In this document: positions 1 to 6,015 of the stretch, one piece after another | How positions within the stretch are numbered: position 1 is the first letter of the stretch | How the letters are laid out: each line of letters begins with the position of its first letter | Source: Alphaproteobacteria bacterium | GTDB taxonomy: Bacteria; Pseudomonadota; Alphaproteobacteria; Sphingomonadales; Emcibacteraceae | Reading direction: 5' to 3' | Length of the DNA stretch: 8,650 nt | Assembly: GCA_030432815.1 (NCBI GenBank) | Contig: JAUILB010000106.1 | Span: forward strand, 1-8,650 | Notes under the pieces: model-generated | What the model saw: only the letters and a program-made list of their open reading frames with translations | The model's database searches: none | What the model was told of the DNA's origin: nothing | Program-made: the position numbers and the translations under genes

Positions 1-380
1 GTCGGACTTTCCCAGTCATCTTCAACAAAGCGGATATCATGCTGGCTGCTGTCAATGCCAAGCTCAGCCAGGCTATCAAGATAAAGTTGTTGGATATTTT
101 GCGGCGAAGGTTTTAAAACGGCCTGGAACTGGTAATAATGCTGTAAACGATTAGGATTATTGCCATAGCGACCATCAGTGGGCCGACGACTTGGCTGAAC
201 GTAGGCGGCTTTCCAAGGCTTACTGCCAAGTGACCGCAAAGTTGTTGCCGGATGAAATGTTCCTGCACCGACTTCCATATCATAAGGCTGTAAAATCACA
301 CACCCCTGATCAGCCCAGAAATGCTGTAATTTCAAAATCAGATTCTGAAAGCTGTTATCCTGCTTGTTATCTGCGCTCAT
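1..380 (-). CDS. glyQ: Glycyl-tRNA synthetase alpha subunit, N-terminal part (cut by window edge)
   Basis: This is the catalytic alpha subunit of the bacterial alpha2beta2 glycyl-tRNA synthetase, which charges tRNA-Gly with glycine in the cytoplasm. Read leftward from the ATG at 380-378, 126 codons are present out of roughly 290-310 in the family, and the frame stays open to the edge. The near-invariant N-terminal blocks are clear: WADQGCVILQPYDMEVGAGT (residues 22-41), FHPATTLRSLG (42-52), AAYVQPSRRPTDGRYG (58-73), NPNRLQHYYQFQ (75-86) and HDIRFVEDDWESP (114-126). These form the class II active-site core. The start fits the usual short N-terminus of the family. The Shine-Dalgarno match is weak (GAGATGA, about 11 bases upstream). 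The partner beta-subunit gene glyS would be expected downstream, outside the window. The identification is firm; only the truncation is uncertain, and it is due to the window edge. Confidence 0.97.
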   Translation of the reverse strand, partial: MSADNKQDNSFQNLILKLQHFWADQGCVILQPYDMEVGAGTFHPATTLRSLGSKPWKAAYVQPSRRPTDGRYGNNPNRLQHYYQFQAVLKPSPQNIQQLYLDSLAELGIDSSQHDIRFVEDDWESP

Positions 381-579
381 AAAACGGGATCATCTCATAA
401 AAAATGTCGAAAAACTGCGTGAAAACTACCTATACACCCTTCTCAGGTCAAGGGTTGAAATGATAAAACATTTAAACTATTGTGAACGTTGGTTTACGGG
501 GCATTAATTGCGACAAAATATCAATAAAAAAAATAATATTTCCAATACCTTAACAAGAATCATTATGGAATAACTATCC
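381..579. other. AT-rich divergent intergenic region between glyQ and the deacetylase gene
   Basis: No coding region is supported in these 199 bases. They lie between two divergent genes, so they must hold both promoters. A candidate glyQ promoter is listed separately. On the plus strand the stretch 508-540 is very AT-rich (an A8 run at 526-533, then TAATAT at 534-539), but the nearest -35-like hexamer, TTGCGA at 508-513, lies 20 bases from TAATAT, so I do not call a plus-strand promoter. No hairpin, tRNA or repeat is visible. Confidence 0.5.
423..451 (-). promoter_or_regulatory. Candidate sigma-70 promoter for glyQ
   Basis: On the minus strand TTGACC (451-446) is followed after exactly 17 bases by TAGTTT (428-423). 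The -35 matches the consensus at 5 of 6 positions and the -10 at only 3 of 6. It would give a glyQ leader of roughly 35 bases. Spacing and position are right, but the -10 is poor, so this is a candidate only. Confidence 0.35.
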
Positions 580-1602
580 GTGACAGATTTCATTAAAAAA
601 ATCATACTGTATATAGCCAAATATATTGGCCTGTTTTACCTGACCAAATTATTTTACCGAAATAGAATCCGTATTTTGTGTTATCACGGCTTTAGCATTC
701 GCAATGAAGAATTATTTGTACCCGGGTTATTTATAAAACCTGATATTTTTGATAGACGAATGAAGTATCTGAAAGATAAAAATTTCAATGTCATCTCTCT
801 CGAAGATGCCTATCAAGCTGTTAAAAACGGAAAAATAGAGGATAATTCAGTAGTCATTACCATTGATGATGGTTTTTACAGCACCTATTCTGAAGCTCTG
901 CCAATTTTTAAAAAATATTATTTGACATCAACACTTTACCTAACTTCTTATTATTTTGATAAAAACAGCCCTATATTTACGCTTGCTGTCAATTACATGT
1001 TTTTTAATAGTGAAAAGTCTATTTTTGATCTTTCAAAATTGGAAATTGAAGGATTGGCAACTGTTACACGAGGGGCCCCAAACTTTGAACAGGCACGATT
1101 AAAAATTATCGAAATAGGCCAAGCCTTTGAAAGTAATGAGGAACGCGTAGAACTGTTAAGAAAATTGGGGGAAGCAACTGACCAGGATTATGAAGACCTT
1201 AATCAGAGCAGAATTCTTAACCTGATAAATGAAGCCGAACTAAAGGAATGTGTCGCAAATAACATGGATATCGAACTCCATACCCACACACACAGATTTC
1301 CTGCTGATCCTGTCATCGCCGCTGAAGAAATAAAAAGAAACCGCGAGAAGATAGCCCCCTTGCTTTCTAAACCAATGAGCCATTTTTGCTATCCCAGTGG
1401 TGAATGGTCAAAGGAACATTGGCCGATACTTGATGATCAAAATATCAAAACATCAACAACATGTGATAATGGCCTTATTACGCCGGAAACACCATTTCAT
1501 GCGTGGAGCCGTTTTCTTGACAGCGCACGCATTTCACAGATTGAATATGAATCTGAACTTTGCGGTTTTACGGAATTACTTCGTAAATTACGCGGTAAAT
1601 AA
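580..1602 (+). CDS. Polysaccharide deacetylase (NodB fold, carbohydrate esterase 4 type)
   Basis: A 340-residue protein of the NodB-homology family, metal-dependent enzymes that remove acetyl groups from N-acetylated sugars in cell-wall or exported polysaccharides. The motifs are complete: YHGF (35-38), TIDDG (94-98, putative base D96 and metal ligand D97), HTHTH (234-238, metal ligands H234 and H238) and CYPSGEW (270-276). About 135 residues separate the first two catalytic motifs, far more than in a compact NodB core, so there is an inserted segment. The N-terminus (5-25) is hydrophobic and basic, perhaps a membrane-associated helix, but no cleavable signal peptide is obvious. The GTG start is preceded by GGAA (567-570) about 9 bases away; no better start is seen. 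The first half is strikingly AT-rich (12 G+C in 60 at 901-960), unlike the flanking genes. It stands alone between glyQ and a convergent peptidase gene. The family is sure; the substrate is unknown, a surface glycan being my guess. Confidence 0.9.
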   Translation: MTDFIKKIILYIAKYIGLFYLTKLFYRNRIRILCYHGFSIRNEELFVPGLFIKPDIFDRRMKYLKDKNFNVISLEDAYQAVKNGKIEDNSVVITIDDGFYSTYSEALPIFKKYYLTSTLYLTSYYFDKNSPIFTLAVNYMFFNSEKSIFDLSKLEIEGLATVTRGAPNFEQARLKIIEIGQAFESNEERVELLRKLGEATDQDYEDLNQSRILNLINEAELKECVANNMDIELHTHTHRFPADPVIAAEEIKRNREKIAPLLSKPMSHFCYPSGEWSKEHWPILDDQNIKTSTTCDNGLITPETPFHAWSRFLDSARISQIEYESELCGFTELLRKLRGK

Positions 1603-2457
1603 CTAAAGCCCGAAACGACCCCATTCACTTCTGGTTTCAAGGGATTTTACAATCTCGTCCGCTATTGACTGATTGGCGCTGCGCATACCCAGCATACCTT
1701 TAAGGAAGCCTTTTTCTTCTTTGATGCGTTTGAATTTAACATCGCTGCCAAGCTTTTCTTTCATTACTGAACGAAGATCGCCGACACCGTCAATCAAACC
1801 GAGCTTGGCTGCTTCTTCGCCGTTCCATACTAGCCCGGAAAAAAGTGTTTTTTGAACACCCTTCAGTTTGTCGCCGCGTGCTTCCTTGACAAATTCCTTG
1901 AAAAATTCATGGACCTCCTTAAGCAATCCCTTGATCATCTTTACGTCTTTTTCCACTTCCGGCTTAAAAGGATCAAGTATTGATTTATTATCACCTGCTG
2001 CATAAACACGACGTTCAATACCCAGTTTTTCAATGGCACTTGTAAAGCCAAAACCGGCATTTATCGCACCAATACTGCCAACGATTGAAGCTTTATGAGC
2101 ATATATTTCATCACCGGCCAGTGCCAGCATATAGCCCCCCGATGCGGCAACATCCTGCGCGAAAGCATAAACCGGGATTTCTTTTTCTTCTGAGAGTTCC
2201 CTTATTCGCATAACAATACGTTCTGATTGAACAGGTGATCCACCCGGTGAATTAATTTCCAGCGCTACAGCCTTCACGTTGTAGACATCAAACGCGGATT
2301 TAATATTATCCTCCAGATTTGCTATATTAATTGCATTGCTAAACCTTCCGGACGCACCGATCACGCCTTCAAGCGGCAATATAGCCACCACCGGGTCAGG
2401 ATTAGCCAGGCTATCAATTGGAAGTTTTGCGATAAGGTTGCGAATTGCTTTTTTCAT
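1603..2457 (-). CDS. S49-family serine peptidase (SppA/SohB-like), no membrane anchor
   Basis: A 284-residue protein of the SppA-type S49 peptidases, ClpP/crotonase-fold enzymes with a Ser-Lys dyad. NSPGGSP (69-75) matches the oxyanion-region motif. The nucleophile is S106 in AASGGYM (104-110), and the general base is probably K158 in AGDNKSILDPF (154-164). VGSIGAI (126-132) and the later NGEEAAKLGLIDGVGD (212-227) are further family blocks. It has the single-domain length, about half of E. coli SppA. The N-terminus lacks a hydrophobic helix, so it is probably cytoplasmic, unlike signal peptide peptidases proper; the substrate is unknown. The ATG start has AAGAAG (2470-2465) 7 bases upstream. 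It is the last gene of a leftward operon, 12 bases after the methyltransferase stop. Its TAG stop directly touches the stop of the convergent deacetylase, with no terminator between. The family is secure; naming it sppA or sohB would be premature. Confidence 0.92.
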   Translation of the reverse strand: MKKAIRNLIAKLPIDSLANPDPVVAILPLEGVIGASGRFSNAINIANLEDNIKSAFDVYNVKAVALEINSPGGSPVQSERIVMRIRELSEEKEIPVYAFAQDVAASGGYMLALAGDEIYAHKASIVGSIGAINAGFGFTSAIEKLGIERRVYAAGDNKSILDPFKPEVEKDVKMIKGLLKEVHEFFKEFVKEARGDKLKGVQKTLFSGLVWNGEEAAKLGLIDGVGDLRSVMKEKLGSDVKFKRIKEEKGFLKGMLGMRSANQSIADEIVKSLETRSEWGRFGL

Positions 2458-2469
2458 TTATAATCTTCT

Positions 2470-3213
2470 TTATTGTTCAATATCTAAAAATTGGGCGTGC
2501 CGGAGTATTTTTTCGGCAGTATCGGTATATTTTCCATCTGATTTATGCACTATTAGCCCTGATTTCAAGGATAAAAGACCTTTACCGCCCTTTTGTGCGC
2601 GAATAATAATTCTGTTTGCTTCCTCACCCGCTTTTGAATAGAGCGGATAAACGATAATGGACCCCGCCTTTGGTTTCAAAGCTGTAATAATATCATCAAG
2701 TCTATCTGCGCGGTGAACTATGCTCAAATGTCCCTTGGGGCGCACCATGCGCAAACATCTTTGAACCCAAAAACCCAAATCATCCATATCACTTCCGTGG
2801 GCCACGGCTTTGGAATTATATGGCGACTTGGTTACGCTTCCTTTTTCATAATATGGCGGGTTCGTGACCACATGATGAAAGCTGTTGGGCTCGCACCCTT
2901 TAATATCTTTCATGATATCGCCATCAATATATTTGATATTTTGGTTATTTTCACGTGCAAGGGTTAACAGGTCTGATTGAATATCAACACCTGTCATTTT
3001 TAAACTGACAGCATTATCACCCAGGCGTGCCGCGAGACATGATAATATGCCTCCTGTACCTGCCCCGACATCCAGAATGGTTTCACCCTTTTTTACATTA
3101 AGGCAGGCCGCAAGAAAAACCGTATCACTTGTAATACGGTATCCTTTCCTGGGTTGTTTAAGCTTAACTAAACCACCAAGAAAATCATCTTCAGTAACAT
3201 CCATTTGGCTCAC
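2470..3213 (-). CDS. trmN6: TrmN6-like tRNA1(Val) A37 N6-adenine methyltransferase
   Basis: A 247-residue Rossmann-fold SAM-dependent methyltransferase. The N-terminal block PRKGYRITSDTVFLAA (21-36) is typical of the TrmN6/YfiC group. Motif I is DVGAGTGG (48-55), an acidic motif II follows in GVDIQ (75-79), and NPPYY (118-122) is the N6-adenine catalytic motif IV. The C-terminus (EANRIIIRAQKG, 198-209, and a Y-T-x(2)-A-x(2)-ILR stretch at 229-238) also fits the group. The E. coli homologue methylates A37 of tRNA1(Val); that substrate is inferred here by similarity only. The GTG start overlaps the upstream DUF2007 stop in a GTGA (3213-3210), which implies translational coupling. An in-frame ATG at 3204 would shorten it by three residues. 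The peptidase gene follows 12 bases downstream. The fold and N6 specificity are well supported, the exact tRNA less so. Confidence 0.88.
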   Translation of the reverse strand: MSQMDVTEDDFLGGLVKLKQPRKGYRITSDTVFLAACLNVKKGETILDVGAGTGGILSCLAARLGDNAVSLKMTGVDIQSDLLTLARENNQNIKYIDGDIMKDIKGCEPNSFHHVVTNPPYYEKGSVTKSPYNSKAVAHGSDMDDLGFWVQRCLRMVRPKGHLSIVHRADRLDDIITALKPKAGSIIVYPLYSKAGEEANRIIIRAQKGGKGLLSLKSGLIVHKSDGKYTDTAEKILRHAQFLDIEQ

Positions 3214-3437
3214 GCTTTAAGTTCCACATCATTTTCAAGATTCTCAGCACGAATCAATGCCACAGCCTTTTGATGCTTATCAGCATCTACCATAACTCTA
3301 CTTTGTATAACCGGAATCCCCCCTCCTAACAGGCTGGCATGTCCGCCAAGGACCACATATTCAATGTCTTCTGCATCAAGAATAGCAGAAACCCTAGATA
3401 TTACGACCGGGTTATCACTAAAAAACAGATCTTTCAC
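3210..3437 (-). CDS. Small DUF2007-type protein of unknown function
   Basis: A small protein of 75 residues from the GTG at 3437-3435. The frame remains open upstream to a TTG at 3485 (91 residues), but the family normally begins right at the segment seen here as KDLFFSDNPVVIS, and a purine-rich AAAGGG lies about 10 bases before the GTG, so I prefer the shorter form. The pattern fits DUF2007 (putative signal-transducing family): a segment with S-D-N-P-V followed by an amphipathic helix, then IEYVVLGGHASLL, a G-G-G-I-P turn, and a final RVMVDADKHQKAVALI helix. It has no signal peptide, membrane segment or catalytic motif. It is the first gene of a leftward operon with the TrmN6-like methyltransferase (4-base overlap) and the S49 peptidase. 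I recall this linkage, next to a divergent polyprenyl synthase, from other alphaproteobacteria. The molecular function is not known. Confidence 0.78.
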   Translation of the reverse strand: MKDLFFSDNPVVISRVSAILDAEDIEYVVLGGHASLLGGGIPVIQSRVMVDADKHQKAVALIRAENLENDVELKA

Positions 3438-3478
3438 GTAAAGTTTACCCTTTTTTCTATGGTTTATTGTTTGACTTC

Positions 3479-3507
3479 TTGCCAATATGGTTTCAGATGA
3501 CTATTTT
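3479..3507 (+). promoter_or_regulatory. Candidate sigma-70 promoter for ispB and the MBL gene
   Basis: TTGCCA (3479-3484, 5 of 6 to consensus), a spacer of exactly 17 bases, and TATTTT (3502-3507, 4 of 6) form a plausible plus-strand promoter. Transcription would begin near 3514. That leaves only about 17 bases before the ATG at 3531 but a normal leader of about 47 before the GTG at 3561. It overlaps the candidate minus-strand promoter facing it. Confidence 0.45.
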
Positions 3508-3516
3508 GCTTTAACA

Positions 3517-3547
3517 ATTATATATGTAGCATGAATAATAACCACAA
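3517..3547 (-). promoter_or_regulatory. Candidate promoter for the DUF2007-trmN6-S49 operon
   Basis: On the minus strand TTGTGG (3547-3542) is followed after 17 bases by TATATA (3524-3519). Shifting by two gives a perfect TATAAT (3522-3517) with a long 19-base spacer. The -35 is weak (3 of 6). The expected start, near 3510, would lie inside the opposing ispB promoter. AT-rich sequence makes chance matches easy, so this is tentative. Confidence 0.3.
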
Positions 3548-3552
3548 TAGGA
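3548..3552 (+). promoter_or_regulatory. Shine-Dalgarno site that decides the ispB start
   Basis: TAGGA ends 8 bases before the GTG at 3561. The earlier in-frame ATG at 3531 is preceded by TATATATGTAGC, which has no Shine-Dalgarno match. This, with the promoter position, favours the GTG start. Confidence 0.5.
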
Positions 3553-3560
3553 CAAGAAAA

Positions 3561-4580
3561 GTGGGCGTTGTAATAAACTTGGAAGAAAAAAAAGACAAAG
3601 GCAAAGAAGCACTGTCAGCACTTCTTGAACTTGTCAGTGATGATCTTGATAAAGTAAACCAAACAATCCTTCTTAAAATGCAAAGCCAGGTCGCCCTTAT
3701 TCCGCAGCTTGCCGGCCACCTGATTGCATCCGGCGGAAAACGGTTGCGCCCAATGTTAACATTGGCTGCCAGCCGTCTTTGCGGTTATGAAGGCGATCGC
3801 CATATCCAGCTTGCTACCTGCGTGGAATTTATTCATTCGGCAACTTTACTTCACGATGATGTAGTCGATAAAAGTGACCTTCGCCGCGGTGAGGACACAG
3901 CAAACGCTATCTGGGGCAATAAGGCTAGTGTGTTGGTTGGCGATTTTCTATTCAGCCGATCATTCGAGCTTATGGTTGAGGATGGATCGCTTGAAGTACT
4001 ACGAATACTCTCCAGTGCATCGTCCGTCATTGCAGAAGGGGAAGTGTTACAGCTTGTTACCGCGAACGATACTGACACAACAGAGCATGCATACATGGAA
4101 GTGATATGTGCCAAAACCGCGGCCTTGTTTGCGGCAGCCTGTGAAATTGGTGGCGTAATTGCCAAACGGCCAGCTTCAGAATGTGAAGCGCTGATGAGTT
4201 ACGGTAAAAATCTTGGAATTATTTTCCAGCTTATTGACGATGTTCTTGATTATTCAGCAGAGCAGAAAACACTGGGTAAGTCCGTGGGTGATGATTTCCA
4301 GGAAGGAAAAATTACCCTGCCAATCGTGCTTGCCTTCAGACGTGGTAGCGACGAGGAAAGAACCTTCTGGCGCAGAACCATGGAAGATCTCGAACAAAAA
4401 GACGGTGATCTTGAACATGCTATTGAGCTTATGAAGAAATATAATGCGCTTTCCGATACGATTGAAAGAGCACGCCACTACGGACAGGTTGCCAGAGACG
4501 CCCTTGCCATATTCCCTGATAACGAATATCGCCGGGCCCTGACTGGTATCGTCGATTTTTGTATTAACCGGGCATATTAA
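3561..4580 (+). CDS. ispB: Long-chain polyprenyl diphosphate synthase (octa/decaprenyl type)
   Basis: A trans-isoprenyl diphosphate synthase that extends farnesyl diphosphate with isopentenyl diphosphate to make the ubiquinone side chain. Numbering from the upstream ATG at 3531: GGKRLRP (68-74) binds diphosphate, the first aspartate-rich motif is DDVVD (109-113) and the second is DDVLD (236-240), both needed for Mg-diphosphate binding. The GKSVGDDFQEGK block (249-260) is also typical. The residue five before the first motif is alanine (A104); small residues there allow long chains. I place the start at the GTG at 3561 (339 residues), because it has a TAGGA site and gives an N-terminus beginning MGVVINLEEK. 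The ATG at 3531 would add ten low-complexity residues (NNNHNRTRK) and has no ribosome site. The MBL gene follows after 3 bases. Whether the product is C40 or C50 cannot be told from sequence. Confidence 0.93.
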   Translation: MGVVINLEEKKDKGKEALSALLELVSDDLDKVNQTILLKMQSQVALIPQLAGHLIASGGKRLRPMLTLAASRLCGYEGDRHIQLATCVEFIHSATLLHDDVVDKSDLRRGEDTANAIWGNKASVLVGDFLFSRSFELMVEDGSLEVLRILSSASSVIAEGEVLQLVTANDTDTTEHAYMEVICAKTAALFAAACEIGGVIAKRPASECEALMSYGKNLGIIFQLIDDVLDYSAEQKTLGKSVGDDFQEGKITLPIVLAFRRGSDEERTFWRRTMEDLEQKDGDLEHAIELMKKYNALSDTIERARHYGQVARDALAIFPDNEYRRALTGIVDFCINRAY

Positions 4581-4583
4581 TAT

Positions 4584-5462
4584 ATGCAGGAATTCTCACC
4601 CTCATATGGTGAAATAGAACACATTACAAAAAACATCCGCCGGATCACGGCTCCTAACCCGGCCCCCTTTACATTTAAAGGAACCGGTACATATATTATT
4701 GGTCACGGCAAAGTTGCAGTGATTGACCCTGGGCCCGATATCCCTTCGCATATTGATGCGATATTAACTTCACTTTGTGATGAACAAATCAGCCATATTC
4801 TGATAACGCATAATCATAAAGATCACTCCCCCGCAGCAAAACCACTTGCCGCAAAATGCGGCGCTAAAATTTATGGCTTTGATGTCTGCAAACAACAACT
4901 TGCGGATATCGATGCAGAAGAAGGCATAGATAAAAATTATACGCCGGATATCCTGCTAAAAGATGGTGATATCATTAACGGAATGAACTGGACCATTGAG
5001 GCCATCCACACACCGGGTCACCTTTCAAATCACATTTGCTTTGCTTACCGCGAAGAACAATCCCTATTCACCGGTGATCATGTTATGGGATGGTCCACTA
5101 CTATTATCTCGCCACCTGATGGCAATATGGCAGATTATCTTGAAAGCCTTGAAAAGCTACGGCAGCGGGATGATAAAATATATTACCCGACCCATGGACT
5201 TCCCATCAAAAACCCAAAACAGTTTGTCACACAGCTTATTGGTCACCGCCTTCGCCGAGATAAGGAAATAAAAAAGGCAATCTCCGGTGGTGCATGCACC
5301 ATTGACGAAATAGTAGGCGTCATCTACGCAATGATTGATAAAAAACTTTATCTGGCAGCGTCGCGAACCATATTTGCCCATTTGATAAGGTTGGTTGAAC
5401 TGGGTGACGTTAAGTGCGATGGCAAACCTTCTGAAAGCTCAAAATATCACCTTCCCCAATAA
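4584..5462 (+). CDS. Metallo-beta-lactamase-fold hydrolase, LACTB2-like
   Basis: A 292-residue MBL-fold metallohydrolase. The metal-binding residues are all present: THNHKDH (75-81) is the HxHxDH motif, followed by H146 in TPGHLSNH (143-150), D165 in FTGDHVMG (162-169) and H204 in YPTHG (201-205). Residues about 220-290 (RRDKEIKKAI onwards, with a conserved Y-L-A-A-S-R segment) form the C-terminal winged-helix domain found in LACTB2-like members. Human LACTB2 is a single-strand endoribonuclease; for bacterial members the substrate is largely undefined, and I infer only hydrolase activity. No signal peptide is seen, so it is probably cytoplasmic. The ATG starts 3 bases after the ispB stop without a strong ribosome site, so translation probably depends on reinitiation from ispB. 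Its TAA stop lies in the A-run of a hairpin that ends the convergent atp operon. Confidence 0.9.
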   Translation: MQEFSPSYGEIEHITKNIRRITAPNPAPFTFKGTGTYIIGHGKVAVIDPGPDIPSHIDAILTSLCDEQISHILITHNHKDHSPAAKPLAAKCGAKIYGFDVCKQQLADIDAEEGIDKNYTPDILLKDGDIINGMNWTIEAIHTPGHLSNHICFAYREEQSLFTGDHVMGWSTTIISPPDGNMADYLESLEKLRQRDDKIYYPTHGLPIKNPKQFVTQLIGHRLRRDKEIKKAISGGACTIDEIVGVIYAMIDKKLYLAASRTIFAHLIRLVELGDVKCDGKPSESSKYHLPQ

Positions 5463-5488
5463 AAAACCCCACCGTAAAGGCAGGGTTT
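5461..5488 (-). terminator. Rho-independent terminator of the atp operon, possibly bidirectional
   Basis: AAACCC (5464-5469) pairs with GGGTTT (5483-5488), and an inner CC/GG pair (5472-5473 with 5479-5480) can continue the stem past two mismatches. Read on the minus strand, the hairpin runs directly into T6 (5466-5461), as expected for a terminator 23 bases after the atpF stop. On the plus strand it is followed by TTTAATATT, so it may also stop ispB-MBL transcripts. The A-run includes the last bases of the MBL stop codon. Confidence 0.7.
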
Positions 5489-5511
5489 AATATTCGATAT
5501 AGAAATGAAAC

Positions 5512-6015
5512 TTAATGAAGTTTCGCGTCAAGCTTTTCCGTACCCGTTTTGATCAATGCGTCATGATCATCCGCTTTCATGTTCGCTTCAATAAGGTCAC
5601 GTGCCGCTGAAGTGGCAATGTTCACTGTAAGGGTTCTGATTTCTTTGACCGCCGCTGCTTCAGCCTGGGCGATTTTCTGCTCCGCGACTTCAGCGCGTCG
5701 TTTTGTCATTTCCTCAATATGTGCCTTGCTTTCAGTTACCAGGCTTTTTACTTCCGCTTTAGCATTTGCTATAAGCTCTTCGGCCTGTTTTTCGGCTGCA
5801 AGCTGATCACGTTCATATTTGGCAAGCAGTGTTGCAGCTTCTTCACGAAGGCTTCGGGCATTTTCAAGCTGCTTTTCAATTTCCTTTGAGCGGTCATCAA
5901 GCATTTTTGCGAAAATTGCCGGTACTTTCTTAATGACAATCAGCACGAAAAATAGTGTAATCGCAACAGAAACCCATGTTGACGGATCCGCCCAGAAAGA
6001 TACGTGTTCTTCCAT
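5512..6015 (-). CDS. atpF: ATP synthase F0 subunit b
   Basis: A 167-residue peripheral-stalk subunit b, joining the membrane a/c sector to F1 and holding it against rotation. A single transmembrane helix spans about residues 12-29 (STWVSVAITLFFVLIVIKK). The rest is a long charged alanine/glutamate/lysine-rich coiled coil containing DRSKEIEKQLENA (41-53), the usual region just after the membrane. The length is normal for the family. Its ATG overlaps the stop of the b' gene by one base (TGATG at 6017-6013), and GGGAG lies about 8 bases upstream, so the two stalk subunits are coupled for a 1:1 heterodimer. It is the last gene of the operon, before the terminator. I call it b rather than b' from gene order, with b' first after atpE, and from the N-terminus. 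Confidence 0.93.
   Translation of the reverse strand: MEEHVSFWADPSTWVSVAITLFFVLIVIKKVPAIFAKMLDDRSKEIEKQLENARSLREEAATLLAKYERDQLAAEKQAEELIANAKAEVKSLVTESKAHIEEMTKRRAEVAEQKIAQAEAAAVKEIRTLTVNIATSAARDLIEANMKADDHDALIKTGTEKLDAKLH

Noticed and set aside
191..382. 63-codon rightward open frame at the left edge
   Set aside because: It lies antisense to glyQ, whose conserved residues are unmistakable on the minus strand, and its own translation resembles nothing.
508..539. Plus-strand promoter for the deacetylase (TTGCGA and TAATAT)
   Set aside because: The spacer is 20 bases and the surroundings are so AT-rich that TAATAT is expected by chance.
1397..1606. Open frame overlapping the deacetylase 3' end, considered as a frameshifted domain
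   Set aside because: The main frame continues without interruption through the CYPSGEW motif to a natural stop, so no frameshift is needed.
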